A stretch of 9,091 bases of DNA from Planctomycetota bacterium (GCA_021838985.1 JAKCCC010000050.1:1-9091); one strand, 5' to 3'; positions 1-9,091 are shown, numbered from the stretch's first letter. Numbers and translations: made by a program. The notes: generated by a model not told the origin, from the sequence alone.

Positions 1-3000
1 GCGGCGCACCCACAGCGGGCGGGCCGCCGCGCCGCTGGGATCATAAGCCAGAGCTGCGGCCAGTCCGGAAAGGTAAAGCGTCCCCGCTGGCCCGGCCTTC
101 ATCCACAGCAGACCGTCCTGGGCGGGAAAGTGCGTCAAGCCGCTGCGACGGCCGGTGTGGGCGTCGAGCCAGGCCACGGTGGTAATGGGTGTGCGCCGGG
201 CCAGCGCCAGGAAATCACCACAAGCGGCAACGGCCGTGACGGGTCCCCCGGGGGGCAGTATGGCGGCCCGTGGCCAGCAGGCCTGGCCGGTCGGGGCGTG
301 GTACAGCATGGCCCGGTTCCCGGCCACGATCAGAAAGCGGCCGGCAAACAGCTGGACGAGCCGAAAAACGCTGCTGCCCAGCGCGGCGCGCAGGCGCCAG
401 ACCAGCTTCGCCGCCCGCTGTTCCTGCTGCGCCTGGGTGTCCCAGGCTGGTCCACCGGCGAAGGCGAAGCCCGGAGGTTGAAAGAACATGGGCTGGAAGG
501 GCTGGCCCGGCCCGATTAAGACGCCGCCGTTGAACATGGGCGGCATCCCGGCCAAGGCTCCGGGAAACCCCGGCGCTGCCGGCAGTGGGGCTGGCTTCGC
601 CGCGGGTGCGGCTGGACCTAAAAGCGCGCGGGGAGCGATGGTCCACCGGGTTTTTCCCGTGCGTAGACTCAACGCAAAAATCCGATCGGGCGCGGCCAGC
701 AACGCCAGCGGACCTTCGTAGCCCAGCAAAGCCAGGCGGTTCACCCCCGGGATCAACACCGACCATTGCAGCGCCCCCAAGGCGTTTCGATCCAGCAGAC
801 GCAGTCCCCCGTTGGCCGGTTGCGTCATCAAAATGCAGGCATAACGCCGGAAGCGCGGATTCGGATCCACCGCGCTGAGCAGCGTCCCGCGAAACGGCGG
901 GGATACCACCAGCCGGCTGCTCGGGGCACACGCCAGGGCCGGCCAGTGGGCAAAGGCGTTCGGTGGGGCGGTACGCTGAATGCGCCGGGCCAGTGCGGCA
1001 AAATGGGGCGCGCCCGGCAGCTTTTCCCCACGGTAGCGCACCTGCCCGCGCTGGGCCAACGCCAGCGCCTGATTCCAGCGTTTCAATCCCCGCATCGTCC
1101 GGGCCAGATCCACCAGCAGAAGCGCCCGGTCGGCCGGTGTCTTCACGCGGCTTTGCAGCCATAACAGCACGGGCCAGACCCTGCGCCATCGGTGCGCCGC
1201 CAGCCGCAGGCCAGCCAGACGCCAGGCGGCGGTGGTGGCGGCTGAGCTGTTGGGATAGGCAGCCAACACGCGTTGCAGATCCGCCTGGTCTGGCCCTGTG
1301 CCGGCGCGGCTAAGCAGGGCGTCGGCCGCCCGTTCGTAGCGCCGATAAATTCCGCGGCCATAGCGGTCAAGCAGGCGCTTGGCAATCAGATTTTCCACGA
1401 CCGCCGCGGCCGGCAGAATATTACCAGACGACCGGATGGGGGTAGAACGCAGGGCGTCGGAGGCAAGGATTTCCTGCAGTAGTTTCAAAGCGCGGCGGGG
1501 CTGACGGCGTTGCCGAGCAAGCCTGGCCATGGCCAGACGCCAGCGGATCTGCTGGAGGGGCGTGGCCGCGACCCTCCGGGCCTGCTCGAAGTAAAAAGAG
1601 GCCCTGTCGGCAGCGTCCGACGGGCGGCCGCGGCACTCCAGTCGCCTTCCCAACTGCAGGCACATATCGAAAATCCGCCCACCCACGGCGGAAGGCCCCG
1701 CGCCCGCCGCCGCTCGCGTCGCCCCCTGGCGACCAGGCTTTGTCGAGTCGCCTGCTTCGGCGACCCGCCGCACCGCCTGCCGCATCATCCGCTGCGCCAG
1801 GTTTTGATGACCGGTTCGGAACGCCACCGCGGCCAGGGTCAAATAGGGTTGCGGTTGGCCGGCGTCGGCTCGAATCCTGGCTCGCCAATAGGCCAAAACG
1901 TCCGGCCAGCCGGCGCAAGCTTCCACCGTGCGATCATTGGCTAAAACCACCAGGTGTGGCGTAACCAGTAAATTGCCGGGGGCTCCGGGGCGGCCGCCGG
2001 CGGAAGGCCAGGGCTGGAGCTTTTCCGCGGCGCCGGTGGCGGTGGCCAGGCGCAACAGCCCACCCTGGAGCGGCAGATAAATATAATGCTTGGTCAAAAA
2101 TGGCCGGGCCGCCAGCGCGCCGCTTGAGGACAACGGCGCGCTGACCCACTGCGTCCGACCTGTCTGCAAGCTGATCGCCGCTACCCGACGGCCCGCCACG
2201 TAGAGCCGGCCGCCCGTGGCGCCTAAGAGCAAATCCGCATTCGCCCAGCGCCGCCCGGACCACGAGGCCAGAGGCCGGCCCGACCAGCGGTTAAAAACGT
2301 CGACGCGATAACGCCCGGCGCCCAGCGCGTCCAGCACGATCAAGCGATCGCCGTCAATCAGCGGCGGATTAATCTGCCACGGCCTCTGACGCCGGGCTTG
2401 GCTCCACAACATGCCGGGAAAAGGGCGGTGCGCCGCCGCCGTTAAGCGCAGCCAACGAATAGTGCCGGAATTCGCGCCCACCGCCAGGATCGCGCCCTGG
2501 CCGGTGACGAGATAGATCAGAGAGTCTTTCATACCCGCCGCCATGTCCACAGTGCTTAAACTGTAGACCGGTTCGCTAAGGGTGCCCAGATAGCGGCGCC
2601 ATTGAACGCGGCCGTTGCGGGCGTCGAAGCGCAGCAGAAACAGCTGAACCTGCCCGCTGCCGGGACGCGCCTCAACCACGGGCAGAAAGATGCCGTGCCG
2701 GCGGGCCAGCGGCGGGCAGGCGGGCCAGACCAAGTCACCGGCGGCGCCGCGCAGCAGGCGGCGCACCCGCTGGCGCCACAGCAGCTTTCCCGTCCTGGCG
2801 TTCAACGCGACCAGCGCGGTGGAGGAAATGCCGTTATACCCATACATCGTCCAAATGGGGCGTGGTGCGGCGGACCCGATCCGAATGATCGCAACCAGAC
2901 GATCCCGGGACAGACTGCAGGAAAACTGATCCAACCCCATGCTCAAAGCGGCAAGATTGGCCTGTCGATCGCCGGCGCGGCGCCGGTGCCGGGGATAGCG

Positions 3001-4230
3001 CCAGCGGGAGTATCCGGAGTTAAGGTCCCACGCTTCAATGTGGTCGATGGCGTTGAGGTACAAAATTCCCGCCTGACAGGTGGGAAACTCAAACATCAAT
3101 TGACCGGAGACCGCCCCGGAGGCCAGGTTCACGTTCAGGCCGAAAATAGCCAGGTGCGCGCGGGCCTGCAGGCGCAGATTCTGGATGTTCCGCTCGCCCG
3201 ACGGCGCGGTCAGAACGGGCAGGGCGCGTAAGGGCCGCGCCCAAAGCAGGGCTTCGGGAGTACGGCGCGTGTCGGCAGCGGCAGGGCCAGAGGCGTTCCC
3301 CTGCCAGCTCGTCCAGCGGAAGGCTCCGGTGGTTCGGGAGGGCTGCCCCGTCCAGGCGTCGGCGGCCAGGCTTGCCCGCAGCTGCGGCACGAGCCGCCGG
3401 CGACGGCCGGCAATCCGCCCCCGGGCCTGCGGGTACCGCCGCTGCAGTTTCAGTTGCAAACGCCGGGCCAACTTTTTTTCCCCAGCCAGCCAGGCGGACA
3501 GCGCCGCGTGATCCAGCAGCTGCGGGCGCCAGGCTTTCGCCGCCGGTTCCGGCCACAGTTGCAGCCACAACCGGGCGGCCAGCGCGAAGCGCCCCCGATC
3601 GAATTCCGTCTCGGCCGCCCGCCGCAAACCCTTGGCCGCAGCGCTCGACGGCAAGTAGCGTTCGCACGCGGCCAGCAATGCCCGCAAATGGTGCGTCCTT
3701 TCGGCCGCAGCCACCGCCTGGAGCGCCTGCCGGCCATAGAGCTGATCATAATCGCCCCGTTCCACGGCCGGAGTCTTCAGCAGCAAATTCCAGACGTAGC
3801 GCCGGATGGATTGGTAGGCATTCGGACCGGTGGCGATCACCTTGCGGCCCTGCCGCTCCACCACCTGCTGATAAAGGCGCAGGGCCTGGAAAGGATGGCC
3901 ATTGTGCAGCAGATGTGCGGCGGTGCGAAGCTGATCGCGGGCGCTGAAGGAGTCGTTGACTTGAAAACGGGAAAAATGGGGTGCGGTCGTATTTGGCACG
4001 CCGGTGGCAGGACCGACCAGCAGAGGGCCGGGCAGAATCACACCGTGGGCGCCGCCGCGAATGATGATCGGAGGATTCCTGCCGCTGCGGATGATCAGCT
4101 TGGCTCCGGGCGCGATGCGAATAACTCCCGCGTGCGCGGATGGCCCCAGCCCCGTCACCGCCAGCAAGCAGGCCAGGCCCGCCGTTGCACTGATCCGGGT
4201 ACTCGCCGCATACGCCATGACAACATCCAC
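1..4230 (-). CDS. Large secreted protein with helical repeats and PQQ/BamB-like beta-propellers (3' end outside window)
   Basis: One minus-strand frame stays open for 1410 codons to the left edge; the C-terminus is missing. The GTG at 4230 is chosen because AGGAGGG lies 8 nt upstream; the in-frame ATG at 4218 is 20 nt from it. Residues 1-34 form a signal peptide (Arg12, hydrophobic core ISATAGLACLLAV, cleavage after AHA). Residues about 95-300 are helical, TPR-like (FSARDQLRTAAHLL, QALRLYQQVVE). About 335-760 is a propeller with repeats such as ALNARTGKLLW (about 472) and AISLQTGRTQW (about 686). About 765-1100 is helical again, and from about 1107 a second propeller begins (FALSLRTGKTRW near 1186), interrupted by a Pro/Gly/Met/Phe-rich stretch at about 1204-1267. 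It is probably periplasmic or envelope-associated. The propeller repeats indicate a scaffold; I see no evidence that it is a quinoprotein dehydrogenase. Its function is unknown. Codon use looks uniform and no frameshift is seen. Confidence 0.88.
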   Translation of the reverse strand, partial: MDVVMAYAASTRISATAGLACLLAVTGLGPSAHAGVIRIAPGAKLIIRSGRNPPIIIRGGAHGVILPGPLLVGPATGVPNTTAPHFSRFQVNDSFSARDQLRTAAHLLHNGHPFQALRLYQQVVERQGRKVIATGPNAYQSIRRYVWNLLLKTPAVERGDYDQLYGRQALQAVAAAERTHHLRALLAACERYLPSSAAAKGLRRAAETEFDRGRFALAARLWLQLWPEPAAKAWRPQLLDHAALSAWLAGEKKLARRLQLKLQRRYPQARGRIAGRRRRLVPQLRASLAADAWTGQPSRTTGAFRWTSWQGNASGPAAADTRRTPEALLWARPLRALPVLTAPSGERNIQNLRLQARAHLAIFGLNVNLASGAVSGQLMFEFPTCQAGILYLNAIDHIEAWDLNSGYSRWRYPRHRRRAGDRQANLAALSMGLDQFSCSLSRDRLVAIIRIGSAAPRPIWTMYGYNGISSTALVALNARTGKLLWRQRVRRLLRGAAGDLVWPACPPLARRHGIFLPVVEARPGSGQVQLFLLRFDARNGRVQWRRYLGTLSEPVYSLSTVDMAAGMKDSLIYLVTGQGAILAVGANSGTIRWLRLTAAAHRPFPGMLWSQARRQRPWQINPPLIDGDRLIVLDALGAGRYRVDVFNRWSGRPLASWSGRRWANADLLLGATGGRLYVAGRRVAAISLQTGRTQWVSAPLSSSGALAARPFLTKHYIYLPLQGGLLRLATATGAAEKLQPWPSAGGRPGAPGNLLVTPHLVVLANDRTVEACAGWPDVLAYWRARIRADAGQPQPYLTLAAVAFRTGHQNLAQRMMRQAVRRVAEAGDSTKPGRQGATRAAAGAGPSAVGGRIFDMCLQLGRRLECRGRPSDAADRASFYFEQARRVAATPLQQIRWRLAMARLARQRRQPRRALKLLQEILASDALRSTPIRSSGNILPAAAVVENLIAKRLLDRYGRGIYRRYERAADALLSRAGTGPDQADLQRVLAAYPNSSAATTAAWRLAGLRLAAHRWRRVWPVLLWLQSRVKTPADRALLLVDLARTMRGLKRWNQALALAQRGQVRYRGEKLPGAPHFAALARRIQRTAPPNAFAHWPALACAPSSRLVVSPPFRGTLLSAVDPNPRFRRYACILMTQPANGGLRLLDRNALGALQWSVLIPGVNRLALLGYEGPLALLAAPDRIFALSLRTGKTRWTIAPRALLGPAAPAAKPAPLPAAPGFPGALAGMPPMFNGGVLIGPGQPFQPMFFQPPGFAFAGGPAWDTQAQQEQRAAKLVWRLRAALGSSVFRLVQLFAGRFLIVAGNRAMLYHAPTGQACWPRAAILPPGGPVTAVAACGDFLALARRTPITTVAWLDAHTGRRSGLTHFPAQDGLLWMKAGPAGTLYLSGLAAALAYDPSGAAARPLWVRR

Positions 4231-4238
4231 CGAAGCCG

Positions 4239-4245
4239 CCCTCCT
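4239..4245 (-). promoter_or_regulatory. Shine-Dalgarno site deciding a GTG start
   Basis: The minus strand reads AGGAGGG here. It lies 8 nt before GTG 4230 (good spacing) but 20 nt before the in-frame ATG 4218. An ATG at 4226 is out of frame and gives only a short peptide. The site therefore supports GTG 4230 as the start of the large secreted protein and adds four residues before the ATG. Confidence 0.7.
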
Positions 4246-4330
4246 AAAAGTATATCGCGGAACATCAACCCAAACACGCGGCGCGGCCGACGGGGGCAAC
4301 CGAAACACCAAGGCACAAAACCGCTACCAC

Positions 4331-4427
4331 TGCTTTGTGAGCACTTGGCCTTCGGGTATTTCGGCCGAAAGCCATTCACCGGGTCGCCGTGGGCGAGTCG
4401 CCGCCGGTGACCTGAAGCCCCGGTGCT
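4331..4427 (+). repeat. Structured dispersed repeat, copy A
   Basis: About 97 bp, matching 7844-7937 in the same orientation. The best blocks are CACTTGGCYTTCGGGTA and TTCACCGGGTCGCCG followed by GGGCGASTCG, the latter with two mismatches in 26 positions; the copy ends with CCGGTGCT. An outer stem CACCGG/CCGGTG and an inner stem TCGCC/GGCGA around a 3-nt loop can form in both copies. This copy has a further perfect 12-bp palindrome, TTTCGGCCGAAA. It may be a palindromic intergenic repeat or a small structured RNA; the sequence does not decide. Confidence 0.65.
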
Positions 4428-4621
4428 TTTCGTAGACACCGATGGGGCGTCTAAAACCGCGCCGCGCCAGGTGCCAGCGCTTCAATGCGTCGGGTATAAA
4501 CTACGGCGACGGGTCCGGGCGCCACTACCGGACCAAGCCCCGCGCTTACGCTTGGGGCTATGAATTCCCCGGGCTCACCGCATAGACTGCGCGCAGCGCG
4601 GAGGTGATTTTCCAGCACGAC

Positions 4622-4651
4622 TTGATTATGCCGTGCGTGCCTCCGTAGAAT
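4622..4651 (+). promoter_or_regulatory. Candidate clpC promoter
   Basis: TTGATT (4622-4627) and TAGAAT (4646-4651) are separated by 18 nt, close to a sigma-70 consensus in an otherwise GC-rich spacer. Transcription would begin near 4658, giving a 5' leader of about 45 nt before ATG 4704. An in-frame ATG at 4650 overlaps the -10 box, so it would not be in the transcript. This is a pattern match only. Confidence 0.45.
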
Positions 4652-4703
4652 GACGCAGGACCATGGACGCAGGCCCGGAGGGAAGGGCCCTTGGGAATCC
4701 GAC

Positions 4704-7262
<2,559 letters not shown>

Positions 7263-7323
7263 GCCCGGCGGTCAGCCACGCGCGTCCGCCCGAACCCACG
7301 AGCGTCCGTGCCGTCAAGCGTAG

Positions 7324-7631
7324 AGCTGCCGCTGGAAGATCGAAGACGAAGGCTTCAACATCCAGAAGAACGGCGGGGTCAAGCTGGAGCATCCCGACCG
7401 CGCCAAACACCGGGCGATGCACAGCTGGTACCGGCTCTTGCCGAGCGCCTATGCGATCCTCCAACTGCTGGAGGGTGGCTGCCTATTCGGCCAGGAGGCC
7501 AAGCGTCTCTTCGGCCCGCGGGCCAATCCAGCCGGGCGCCGGCGGAAGAGCCTCCGCCTGTCCGCATCCCCGCGGAGGCGCTGGACGCGGCCGCCGCCGC
7601 ACAGATGCAGATTCGTTTGAATTTCTCCTGA
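7324..7631 (+). pseudogene. Remnant of a DDE transposase C-terminus, frameshifted
   Basis: The frame opened after a TAG at 7321 reads WKIEDEGFNIQKNGG, KLEH, then AMHSWYRLLPSAYAILQLLEGGCL. From memory this resembles the WKIENEGFN-x-QKN-GY-x-LEH block and the following YYLLLQIAH-x-I-QL-E-x-G segment near the C-terminus of a bacterial DDE transposase family. After about 7500-7555 similarity continues in another frame as IPAEALDAAAAAQ then MQIRLNFS with stop TGA at 7629-7631, matching the IQIRFDTS-like end of such transposases. The first frame runs on as Arg/Pro-rich nonsense to TGA 7618-7620. The N-terminal part with the catalytic core is absent, so it cannot be active. It begins 61 bp after the clpC stop. 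The exact IS family is not assigned. Confidence 0.72.
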
Positions 7632-7763
7632 GCCCGGCCGCCGTAGCCGTGTTGTGGGTCGCAACGCCCGTCTGAACCCACCCCGTTCTCCCCCGTCTCG
7701 CTCGCCGCCCCTGCCGAGCGCGTCGTGACTGCGCCGCGCCGCCGGGCGGCGTTGGCGGGCCCC

Positions 7764-7874
7764 GGCTACCCGAAAATCGAAGAAGCTGTTCTGCACGGCT
7801 GGCCTACCGCCCAAACCTTTGACAGGAGAAATCCAGCGATAAGTGCTTGGTCACCACTTGGCTTTCGGGTAGCC
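7764..7874. repeat. 12-bp inverted repeat pair
   Basis: GGCTACCCGAAA at 7764-7775 is the exact reverse complement of TTTCGGGTAGCC at 7863-7874, with 87 nt between. The right arm lies inside structured repeat copy B, so the left arm may be the edge of a decayed, oppositely oriented third copy. Alternatively the two arms may pair in RNA. Confidence 0.5.
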
Positions 7875-7937
7875 CTTCCGCCGCCGTTCACCGGGTCGCC
7901 GCGGGCGACTCGTTACGGCGACCCAAAGGCCGGTGCT
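7844..7937 (+). repeat. Structured dispersed repeat, copy B
   Basis: About 94 bp, homologous to 4331-4427 and in the same orientation. It shares CACTTGGC-YTTCGGGTA, TTCACCGGGTCGCCG and the CCGGTGCT end. The outer CACCGG/CCGGTG and inner TCGCC/GGCGA pairings are kept although the sequence between them differs. This copy also has an 8-bp alternative stem, GGGTCGCC/GGCGACCC. The variable block (7872-7886) differs strongly from copy A. Confidence 0.65.
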
Positions 7938-7988
7938 GCGGGTTCAGTGGCGAATCTGGGGCTCTTCCTCCTACCATAAATTTACCGA

Positions 7989-8017
7989 TTGACGAAGCAC
8001 TCGGATTATGATATTGG
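7989..8017 (+). promoter_or_regulatory. Weak candidate promoter for the toxin-antitoxin region
   Basis: TTGACG (7989-7994) is a good -35 box. TATTGG (8012-8017) follows at 17 nt and GATATT (8010-8015) at 15 nt; both are poor -10 boxes. The stretch is AT-rich relative to its surroundings and lies just ahead of the first small ORF. No operator was identified, although type II toxin-antitoxin operons are commonly autoregulated. Confidence 0.3.
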
Positions 8018-8068
8018 ATGTTCCGCATATAGGTTGGCGGCGCGCAAAATCTGAGGGGTCATACGAGC

Positions 8069-8215
8069 GTGGCGGAAATTCAGGCGACGGTGGCGGATGC
8101 TTTTTCAATTTTCTATGACAGTCCAGCCTGGAGGGGCACTCTCGACCCAGACGGAAATGTCCGTGATGAAGCCGAATTCTTACTTTACGGTATCAGTGTT
8201 CACGGAGTGCCTTAA
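8069..8215 (+). CDS. Small hypothetical protein, 48 residues
   Basis: A GTG start at 8069 is preceded by GAGGGG (8053-8058) at a spacing of 10 nt, the best ribosome binding site in this region. The product (VAEIQATVADAFSIFYD near the start) is acidic and has balanced amino-acid use. The competing frame over the same bases looks less protein-like. I recognise no family. Its stop is 7 nt before ATG 8223 of the next ORF, so translation could be coupled. It could also be the N-terminal part of an antitoxin separated from its C-terminal half by a frameshift near 8213. Confidence 0.4.
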   Translation: MAEIQATVADAFSIFYDSPAWRGTLDPDGNVRDEAEFLLYGISVHGVP

Positions 8216-8222
8216 GTCGTAT

Positions 8223-8582
8223 ATGGCGGCCACGGACGCATATACCCGTTACCCACCATTACTCGGTGATGATCCGCGCCCACAACTTGAGGAAATCGCA
8301 CAAAGACTGGTGGCCGCGATTGAGGAAAAGCCAGACACGGGAGTGCACGACAGGTCCGGGGTGAACCTTGGCACAGCGGAACCAACAACCAGAATGCCCG
8401 GTTTGTATCGACAGGGGCAGTTGAGACGGAACGCAGCGGCGGCTATCCGAACAGAGCCAAGCAGCCAGTTAATCCGGAATCTGGGCTGGTCGTGCGAACA
8501 GGCGATGGAAACGCGAGCGCGCCTGCGTAGCTTCGAGGAGGACTGGAACGCTCCGGGCATGGAAGGCTACGATGAACTTTAA
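8223..8582 (+). CDS. Probable antitoxin partner of the downstream MazF/PemK toxin
   Basis: The ORF ends 11 bp inside the toxin gene, the overlap typical of coupled type II toxin-antitoxin pairs. Its last residues, RLRSFEEDW and PGMEGYDEL, resemble C-termini I associate with small proteins encoded just upstream of PemK/MazF toxins; such tails commonly wrap the toxin. With ATG 8223 the protein has 119 residues and an early amphipathic helix (PQLEEIAQRLVAAIEE). No AbrB/MazE, CopG or HTH DNA-binding motif is visible, which is unusual. The start is uncertain: the frame is open from ATG 8097 (161 residues), but that extension overlaps the better-looking small ORF in another frame and has only a weak ribosome binding site. 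An internal ATG at 8505 would leave only the 25-residue tail. The antitoxin role is inferred from position and tail. Confidence 0.55.
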   Translation: MAATDAYTRYPPLLGDDPRPQLEEIAQRLVAAIEEKPDTGVHDRSGVNLGTAEPTTRMPGLYRQGQLRRNAAAAIRTEPSSQLIRNLGWSCEQAMETRARLRSFEEDWNAPGMEGYDEL

Positions 8583-8916
8583 TCGCGGTAGTGTTGTCTT
8601 GGTGCGGTTCCCCAACTCTGACCTGAAAACCTGTAAAAAACGGCCCGCGTTGGTGGTCCAGGCTGATAATTTATACTTGGGACTTTCTCAGCGGATCGTC
8701 GCTATGATTACATCCAACGTCGGCAGGACCGGTCCGACGCGGGTTTTCGTGACGAAAAACAGCGAACTTGGAAAACACATGGGGATTATACAGGATTCCG
8801 TGGTGGTCGCGGACAACCTTGCGACTGTCCAAGACCGGGAGATTGAGAAGGTCATCGGAAGGTGCTCCGATCCCGCGCCAGTGGATCAAGCGCTGCGCGC
8901 GGTATTGGGGTTATGA
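8572..8916 (+). CDS. Type II toxin, MazF/PemK-family endoribonuclease
   Basis: The 114-residue protein has the MazF/PemK layout: RGSVVLVRFPNSD at the start, the KKRPALVVQ block (22-30), QRIVAMITSN (40-49) and DSVVVADNLATV with a following IEKVIG helix. Toxins of this family cut mRNA at short sequence motifs and are blocked by a co-expressed antitoxin. Arg24 in KKRP and Thr47 in ITSN fall where the catalytic Arg and Thr of Bacillus MazF are expected. The length is normal and the frame intact, so it is probably functional. GGAAGG (8561-8566) serves as ribosome binding site 5 nt before ATG, within the end of the upstream ORF. Base composition is closer to AT than in the neighbouring left-hand genes, in keeping with horizontal acquisition. 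A specific subfamily name is not assigned. Confidence 0.9.
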   Translation: MNFNRGSVVLVRFPNSDLKTCKKRPALVVQADNLYLGLSQRIVAMITSNVGRTGPTRVFVTKNSELGKHMGIIQDSVVVADNLATVQDREIEKVIGRCSDPAPVDQALRAVLGL

Positions 8917-9091
8917 ACGCGATCTACGCCCCTTTTCGGCCATCAGCCACAAGAGATTTCAAGCACTCATTTCGGTCAAAACCAGCCTATCGATGGGCGG
9001 CCAGGCCCCCGGCGGGGCGGGGGGGCGCTAGCGGCCAAAATCTCGGCGCCGGTTTTGTAAAGTTTTTTTGGCGGCCCCTAACGGTGCGCGC
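8917..9091. other. Downstream non-coding end of window
   Basis: No gene is seen. A G-rich tract (about 8996-9028) is followed by GGCCAAAATC, the short palindrome CGGCGCCG (about 9043-9050), GTTTTG, and a run of seven T (9063-9069). GCCAAAA can pair with TTTTGGC across this segment. It might act as a weak terminator for the toxin gene, but no clean GC stem sits immediately before the T-run. Confidence 0.3.

Larger units (their letters stand above)
4231..4703. other. Divergent intergenic spacer
   Basis: This 473-bp spacer separates the minus-strand secreted-protein gene from clpC. It contains the ribosome binding site of the left gene, one copy of a structured repeat (4331-4427) and a candidate sigma-70-type promoter for clpC (4622-4651). 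I saw no CIRCE inverted repeat and no CtsR-type heptad repeat, so the usual heat-shock operators of clp genes are not evident. Reading frames that cross it are products of the GC-rich sequence and show no coding character. Confidence 0.7.
7632..8068. other. Intergenic region after the transposase remnant
   Basis: No convincing gene is seen in these 437 bp. The stretch holds a 12-bp inverted repeat pair (7764-7775 and 7863-7874), the second structured repeat copy (7844-7937) and, from about 7970, a clear drop in GC content that leads into the toxin-antitoxin region. An 84-codon frame across 7725-7979 translates through the repeat and shows no coding character. Confidence 0.6.

Noticed and set aside
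215..1189. A 324-codon minus-strand frame in another phase within the left gene
   Set aside because: It is Gly/Arg/Pro-rich and lies inside the 1410-codon frame, which has propeller and helical-repeat character over the same bases.
1..4230. Left gene as a PQQ-dependent dehydrogenase
   Set aside because: The propeller repeats are of the generic PQQ/BamB type, no quinoprotein active-site arrangement was found, and the helical-repeat regions do not fit such enzymes.
4248..4254. TATACT on the minus strand as a -10 box for the left gene
   Set aside because: No -35 box lies at a suitable distance, and transcription would start on top of the ribosome binding site.
3454..4410. A 318-codon plus-strand frame opposite the large secreted-protein gene
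   Set aside because: It is antisense to a frame with a signal peptide and clear repeat motifs, and it runs on through the structured repeat. Composition is Arg/Gln/Pro-rich with no recognisable motif.
4650..4703. Upstream ATG extending ClpC by 18 residues
   Set aside because: The extension is not like ClpC N-termini, and its start codon falls in the likely -10 box.
7725..7979. 84-codon frame between clpC and the toxin region
   Set aside because: It translates straight through repeat copy B, and the same kind of translation arises from copy A; there is no ribosome binding site and no family resemblance.
7994..8003. GAAGCACTCG as a possible CIRCE half-site
   Set aside because: Only a GCACTC core is present, with no matching GAGTGC arm at the required spacing, and it is far from clpC's start.

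Overview
The window is GC-rich bacterial DNA, most likely from a planctomycete (Phycisphaerae-like) or a close relative in the PVC group. This is an inference. It rests on a very large secreted protein with alternating helical-repeat and PQQ-type beta-propeller parts, a combination I associate with planctomycete genomes, on a ClpC-type unfoldase, and on GC-rich dispersed intergenic repeats. No rRNA, tRNA or other decisive marker is present.

Layout. (1) Positions 4230 down to 1 on the minus strand hold one uninterrupted reading frame of 1410 codons. It runs off the left edge with no stop. It starts at GTG, placed by an AGGAGG ribosome binding site, and encodes a signal peptide, helical repeats, a PQQ/BamB-like propeller, more helical repeats and a second propeller. 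(2) The 473-bp divergent spacer (4231-4703) carries one copy of a roughly 95-bp structured repeat and a good candidate promoter for the next gene. (3) Positions 4704-7262 on the plus strand are clpC, a complete 852-residue AAA+ unfoldase with both ATPase modules and a UVR-type middle domain. A perfect 26-bp palindrome lies inside its last codons. (4) About 60 bp after clpC is the frameshifted C-terminal stump of a DDE transposase (7324-7631), followed by non-coding sequence with a second copy of the structured repeat (7844-7937). (5) The right end is visibly more AT-rich. It holds a small ORF, a probable antitoxin ORF and a MazF/PemK-family endoribonuclease toxin that overlaps the antitoxin ORF by 11 bp (8572-8916).

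The genes do not form one pathway. The left gene is a cell-envelope or secreted structural protein of unknown role. clpC is cytoplasmic protein quality control. The right end is an accessory toxin-antitoxin cassette next to mobile-element debris. One possible link is that ClpC-ClpP proteases degrade type II antitoxins in some bacteria, but nothing in this sequence shows it here.

No convincing new system is visible. The items most worth checking are the pair of structured repeats around clpC, the palindrome inside the clpC end, the unusual antitoxin architecture, and the long left-hand gene, which is easy to miss because its stop codon lies outside the window.
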